Below are positions 5,024 to 6,945 of a stretch of DNA of 6,945 bases, in pieces. The notes beneath the pieces were generated by a model, which was given only the letters and a program-made list of their open reading frames with translations, had not been told where the DNA came from and did not search any database. Location of the stretch: contig SUUF01000089.1 in assembly GCA_015062635.1 (NCBI GenBank), positions 1 to 6,945 of the forward strand, in the 5' to 3' direction. This DNA comes from Coriobacteriaceae bacterium (GTDB lineage Bacteria > Actinomycetota > Coriobacteriia > Coriobacteriales > Eggerthellaceae). The first letter of the stretch is position 1, and each line of letters starts with the position of its first letter. A program made the position numbers and the translations under genes.

Positions 5024-5123
5024 AGTGCAGCCACGTATAATGCGACGATTTGGTGATGAGGTCCCCGCAGATGCCGGACGGACGTCGGATGCGGCGGAAA
5101 TTCCCCTCCAGCCGCCGCCCCGT

Positions 5124-6752
5124 TCACCCGCGCAGCATCTCCTCGGCATGGGCGAGCGACGCGTCGTCGATCGCACCGGAAAGCATGCGGGCGATCTCTT
5201 GCACGCGCTCGTCGCCGTCCACCTGGCGCATGCGCGTTTCGGGGCTCACCTTGCCGGCGCGCTCCACCACGTAATGGGCATCGCCGAGCACGGCGATCTG
5301 CGCCAGGTGCGTCACGACGATCACCTGGTGCGTGGCGGCCAGCTCGCGCAACACGGCCCCCACCGCGAGCGCGGCCTTGCCGCCCACCCCGGCATCCACC
5401 TCGTCGAACACGAGGGTGTCGGTGGCGTCGGCCTCGCCGAGCACGGTCTTCACGGCCAGCGTCACGCGCGAGAGCTCGCCGCCCGAGGCGATCTTGGCAA
5501 GCGGGCGCGGCTCGGCGTCGGGCGTCGGCTTGAACGAGAACGTCACCTGGTCGGGCCCCGCGGCGCCCCAGCGGGCGCGGTCGAGGCGCACGACCTCGCA
5601 GGCCACCGAGCAACCGGGCATCTCGAGCCGTGCGAGCACGGCGTTCACCTCGTCGGCGAAGCGCGGCGCGAACCGGGCGCGCACGGCCGAAAGCGCCTCG
5701 GCCGCCTGCACGAGGGCCTGTTCCGCCTCGCGCATCGCCCGCTCGCTCTTCGCGATGGCGCCGTCGAGGTCGTCGTACACCGCGAGCTCGCGTGCGGCCG
5801 CCTCGCGGCGCGCGAGCACCTCGTCCATCGTGGGACCGTACGAACGCATGAGCCCCTGGAACGCCGACAGGCGCGCCTGCAGCTCCTCGAGCTGCGCGGG
5901 GTCGAAGGAATCGACGTCGGGGATGAGCGCATCCACCTCGCGCGCGGCATCCTCGACGATGAAGCAGGCATCGGACAGCGCCTTCACGCCGTTCGCAAGG
6001 CGGGCGTCGAGCCTCGCCGCCCCCTGCAGCAACGAGATGGCCTGGTTCAACGCGTCGAGCGCGCCGTTTTCGCCGGAAAGCGCCTCGCGGGCTCCCCCGG
6101 CGCTGCGCACGAGCTCCTCGATGTTCTCCATGCGCCGGGCCTCGGCCAGAAGCTCCTCGTATTCCCCCGGCTGCGGCGACACCGCGTCGATGCGCGCCAG
6201 CACGAACCGGGCCTCGTCGAGCCGCGCGGAATCGGCGCTCGAGGCGCGCAGCAGCTCCTCGTGCTTGGCCTGCGCCTGCCGGGCCGCGTCGAGCGCCGCT
6301 CGATATGGCTCCAAGACGCCATCCAGCTCGGACCCGATCCAATCGTCGAGCATGCGCGCCTGCATCGCCGCCTTCATCAGCTGCTGATGCTCGTGCTGCC
6401 CGCACAAATCGACCGTGCGCCCCACGCGTTCGGCGAGGTCGCCCACCGAAGCCATCGACCCGTTCAAGCGCACGCGCGAGCGGCCATCGGCGGCCACCGT
6501 GCGCAGCGCGATGGTCTCCTCGTCGGGGTCTTCCCCGTCTTTCGGAATGAACCGGCCCTCGACCTCGAGCATCGCGGCGCCATCGCGCACCATCTCGGCC
6601 GAGCCCCGCTCGCCCACGAGCAGCTTCAGGCCCGAGAGGAACGCGGTCTTGCCCGAACCGCTCTCGCCGGTGAGCACCGTCAGGCCGCGGGCGGGCACCA
6701 TCGAGGCCTCGCGGATGAGGGCGACGTTGCGCAGGAGGATCTCGTCTAGCAT
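5124..6752 (-). CDS. recN: DNA repair protein RecN
   Basis: RecN is an SMC-like ATPase that acts early in double-strand-break repair, helping hold DNA ends for RecA recombination in the cytoplasm. The 542-residue product is slightly short of the usual 550-570. It has the split ABC ATPase layout: Walker A GESGSGKT at 29-36, a long Ala/Glu/Arg-rich coiled-coil middle (about 155-380), the ABC signature ASGGELSR at 422-429, Walker B LVFDEVDAG with Asp450/Glu451, and a switch histidine in VVTHLAQ (His482). The start is the ATG giving MLDEILLRNVALI, the normal RecN N-terminus; an upstream in-frame start would add 18 unrelated residues lying over the preceding gene. A GGGG ribosome site lies five bases upstream. 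It begins 10 bases after the Rrf2 gene stop, so the two are probably one operon. Confidence 0.97.
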   Translation of the reverse strand: MLDEILLRNVALIREASMVPARGLTVLTGESGSGKTAFLSGLKLLVGERGSAEMVRDGAAMLEVEGRFIPKDGEDPDEETIALRTVAADGRSRVRLNGSMASVGDLAERVGRTVDLCGQHEHQQLMKAAMQARMLDDWIGSELDGVLEPYRAALDAARQAQAKHEELLRASSADSARLDEARFVLARIDAVSPQPGEYEELLAEARRMENIEELVRSAGGAREALSGENGALDALNQAISLLQGAARLDARLANGVKALSDACFIVEDAAREVDALIPDVDSFDPAQLEELQARLSAFQGLMRSYGPTMDEVLARREAAARELAVYDDLDGAIAKSERAMREAEQALVQAAEALSAVRARFAPRFADEVNAVLARLEMPGCSVACEVVRLDRARWGAAGPDQVTFSFKPTPDAEPRPLAKIASGGELSRVTLAVKTVLGEADATDTLVFDEVDAGVGGKAALAVGAVLRELAATHQVIVVTHLAQIAVLGDAHYVVERAGKVSPETRMRQVDGDERVQEIARMLSGAIDDASLAHAEEMLRG

Positions 6753-6762
6753 GGCGGCCCCG

Positions 6763-6945
6763 CTAACAGGGGTTTTCCGCAAGCACGGGAACCCATTCGG
6801 TTGCACGGGCCTTCGCCGCGCGCGACTGGCCGGCCAGCATCGCGAGCGTCACGCCGTCGAGGTAGCCGTCGATGACGTCGTCGAGCCCCTTCCAGAACTC
6901 GAGCGTCTCGCACACGTCCTGGCGCGGGCACACGCCGAAATCGTC
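6763..6945 (-). CDS. Rrf2/IscR-family transcriptional regulator, C-terminal part
   Basis: Only the last 60 residues are inside the window; the N-terminal winged helix is beyond the right edge. The segment CPRQDVCETLEFWKGLDDVIDGYLDGVTLAML aligns with the IscR C-terminal region around C98, C104, the Trp six residues later, and the LNNITLGEL helix end. The visible Cys6 and Cys12 of this fragment are spaced C-x5-C, as in the Fe-S ligands of IscR and NsrR. The first ligand cysteine of that pattern would fall on the codon just outside the window. The IscR histidine ligand position (Cys+3) is Leu here. Members of this family sense Fe-S status, nitric oxide, redox state or cysteine supply. The tail ends in AENPC. 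It lies 10 bases before recN and is likely co-transcribed with it. Confidence 0.82.
   Translation of the reverse strand, partial: DDFGVCPRQDVCETLEFWKGLDDVIDGYLDGVTLAMLAGQSRAAKARATEWVPVLAENPC

Larger units (their letters stand above)
4742..5123. other. Gene-free intergenic stretch between recN and the lipoprotein gene
   Basis: Nothing here can be supported as a gene: the open frames lack ribosome sites and protein-like composition. What can be seen: a perfect TATAAT on the plus strand (5036-5041) without a clear -35; minus-strand -10-like boxes TAGAAT (5008-5003) and TAGACT (4768-4763); two similar GGGGGAAA(A)CTGC elements; a CCGGC-GCGA-GCCGG hairpin with a GNRA loop (4917-4930 region); and a GC stem 5091-5097/5112-5118 after recN without a T run. 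The section at about 4940-5060 is noticeably more AT-rich than its surroundings. The lipoprotein operon promoter must lie here, or transcription reads through from recN. Confidence 0.6.

Noticed and set aside
4772..5056. Plus-strand 94-codon open frame in the intergenic stretch
   Set aside because: No ribosome site, no protein-like composition, and it crosses the putative minus-strand promoter elements.
5091..5118. Possible recN terminator (stem GCGGCGG/CCGCCGC, 14-base loop)
   Set aside because: No T run follows on the minus strand and the loop is long, so it is not a convincing intrinsic terminator.
5025..6749. Long plus-strand open frame of 574 codons opposite recN
   Set aside because: recN is unambiguous by its ATPase motifs; the opposite frame is a composition effect with an Arg/His/Ala-rich product and no domain.

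Overview
The window is GC-rich and every supported gene lies on the minus strand. The IF3-L35-L20 block, the RecN and envelope-protein sequence style and the high GC fit an actinobacterium, most likely a gut-type Coriobacteriia (Eggerthellaceae-like). That placement is inference from sequence character. No tRNA, rRNA, CRISPR array or insertion sequence was found.

Read in the direction of transcription (right to left), the window opens with the last 60 residues of an Rrf2/IscR-type regulator, cut by the window edge. Ten bases later comes recN, the SMC-like ATPase of double-strand-break repair. A gene-free stretch of about 380 bases follows (4742-5123). Next is a compact run of four genes: an orphan family-3 solute-binding lipoprotein, a 140-residue tail-anchored protein with a Pro/Ala/Glu linker and coiled coil, a 276-residue membrane-anchored exported protein, and a 98-residue protein of unknown function. 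A strong intrinsic terminator (2204-2244) closes this run. No permease or ABC ATPase is present in the window, so the set looks more like an envelope sensing or assembly module than a transporter.

The last transcription unit is the translation operon infC-rpmI-rplT, followed 21 bases later by a gene for a two-helix membrane protein with a C-terminal zinc ribbon. A terminator at 33-73 ends the unit. infC has two notable features. A well-placed Shine-Dalgarno sequence points to an AUA start codon, which recalls the non-canonical infC starts used elsewhere for IF3 autoregulation. The leader of about 190 nt contains an intrinsic terminator 56 bases upstream of that start, preceded by a UUCG-capped hairpin and a second GGGCCC element that could pair with the terminator's 5' arm. 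Together these suggest attenuation plus translational control of the operon.

The best candidates for something under-described are the structured infC leader with its AUA start, the four-gene envelope module whose binding protein lacks the usual carboxylate-binding arginine, the Fe-S-type Rrf2 regulator next to recN, and the zinc-ribbon membrane protein attached to a ribosomal-protein operon.
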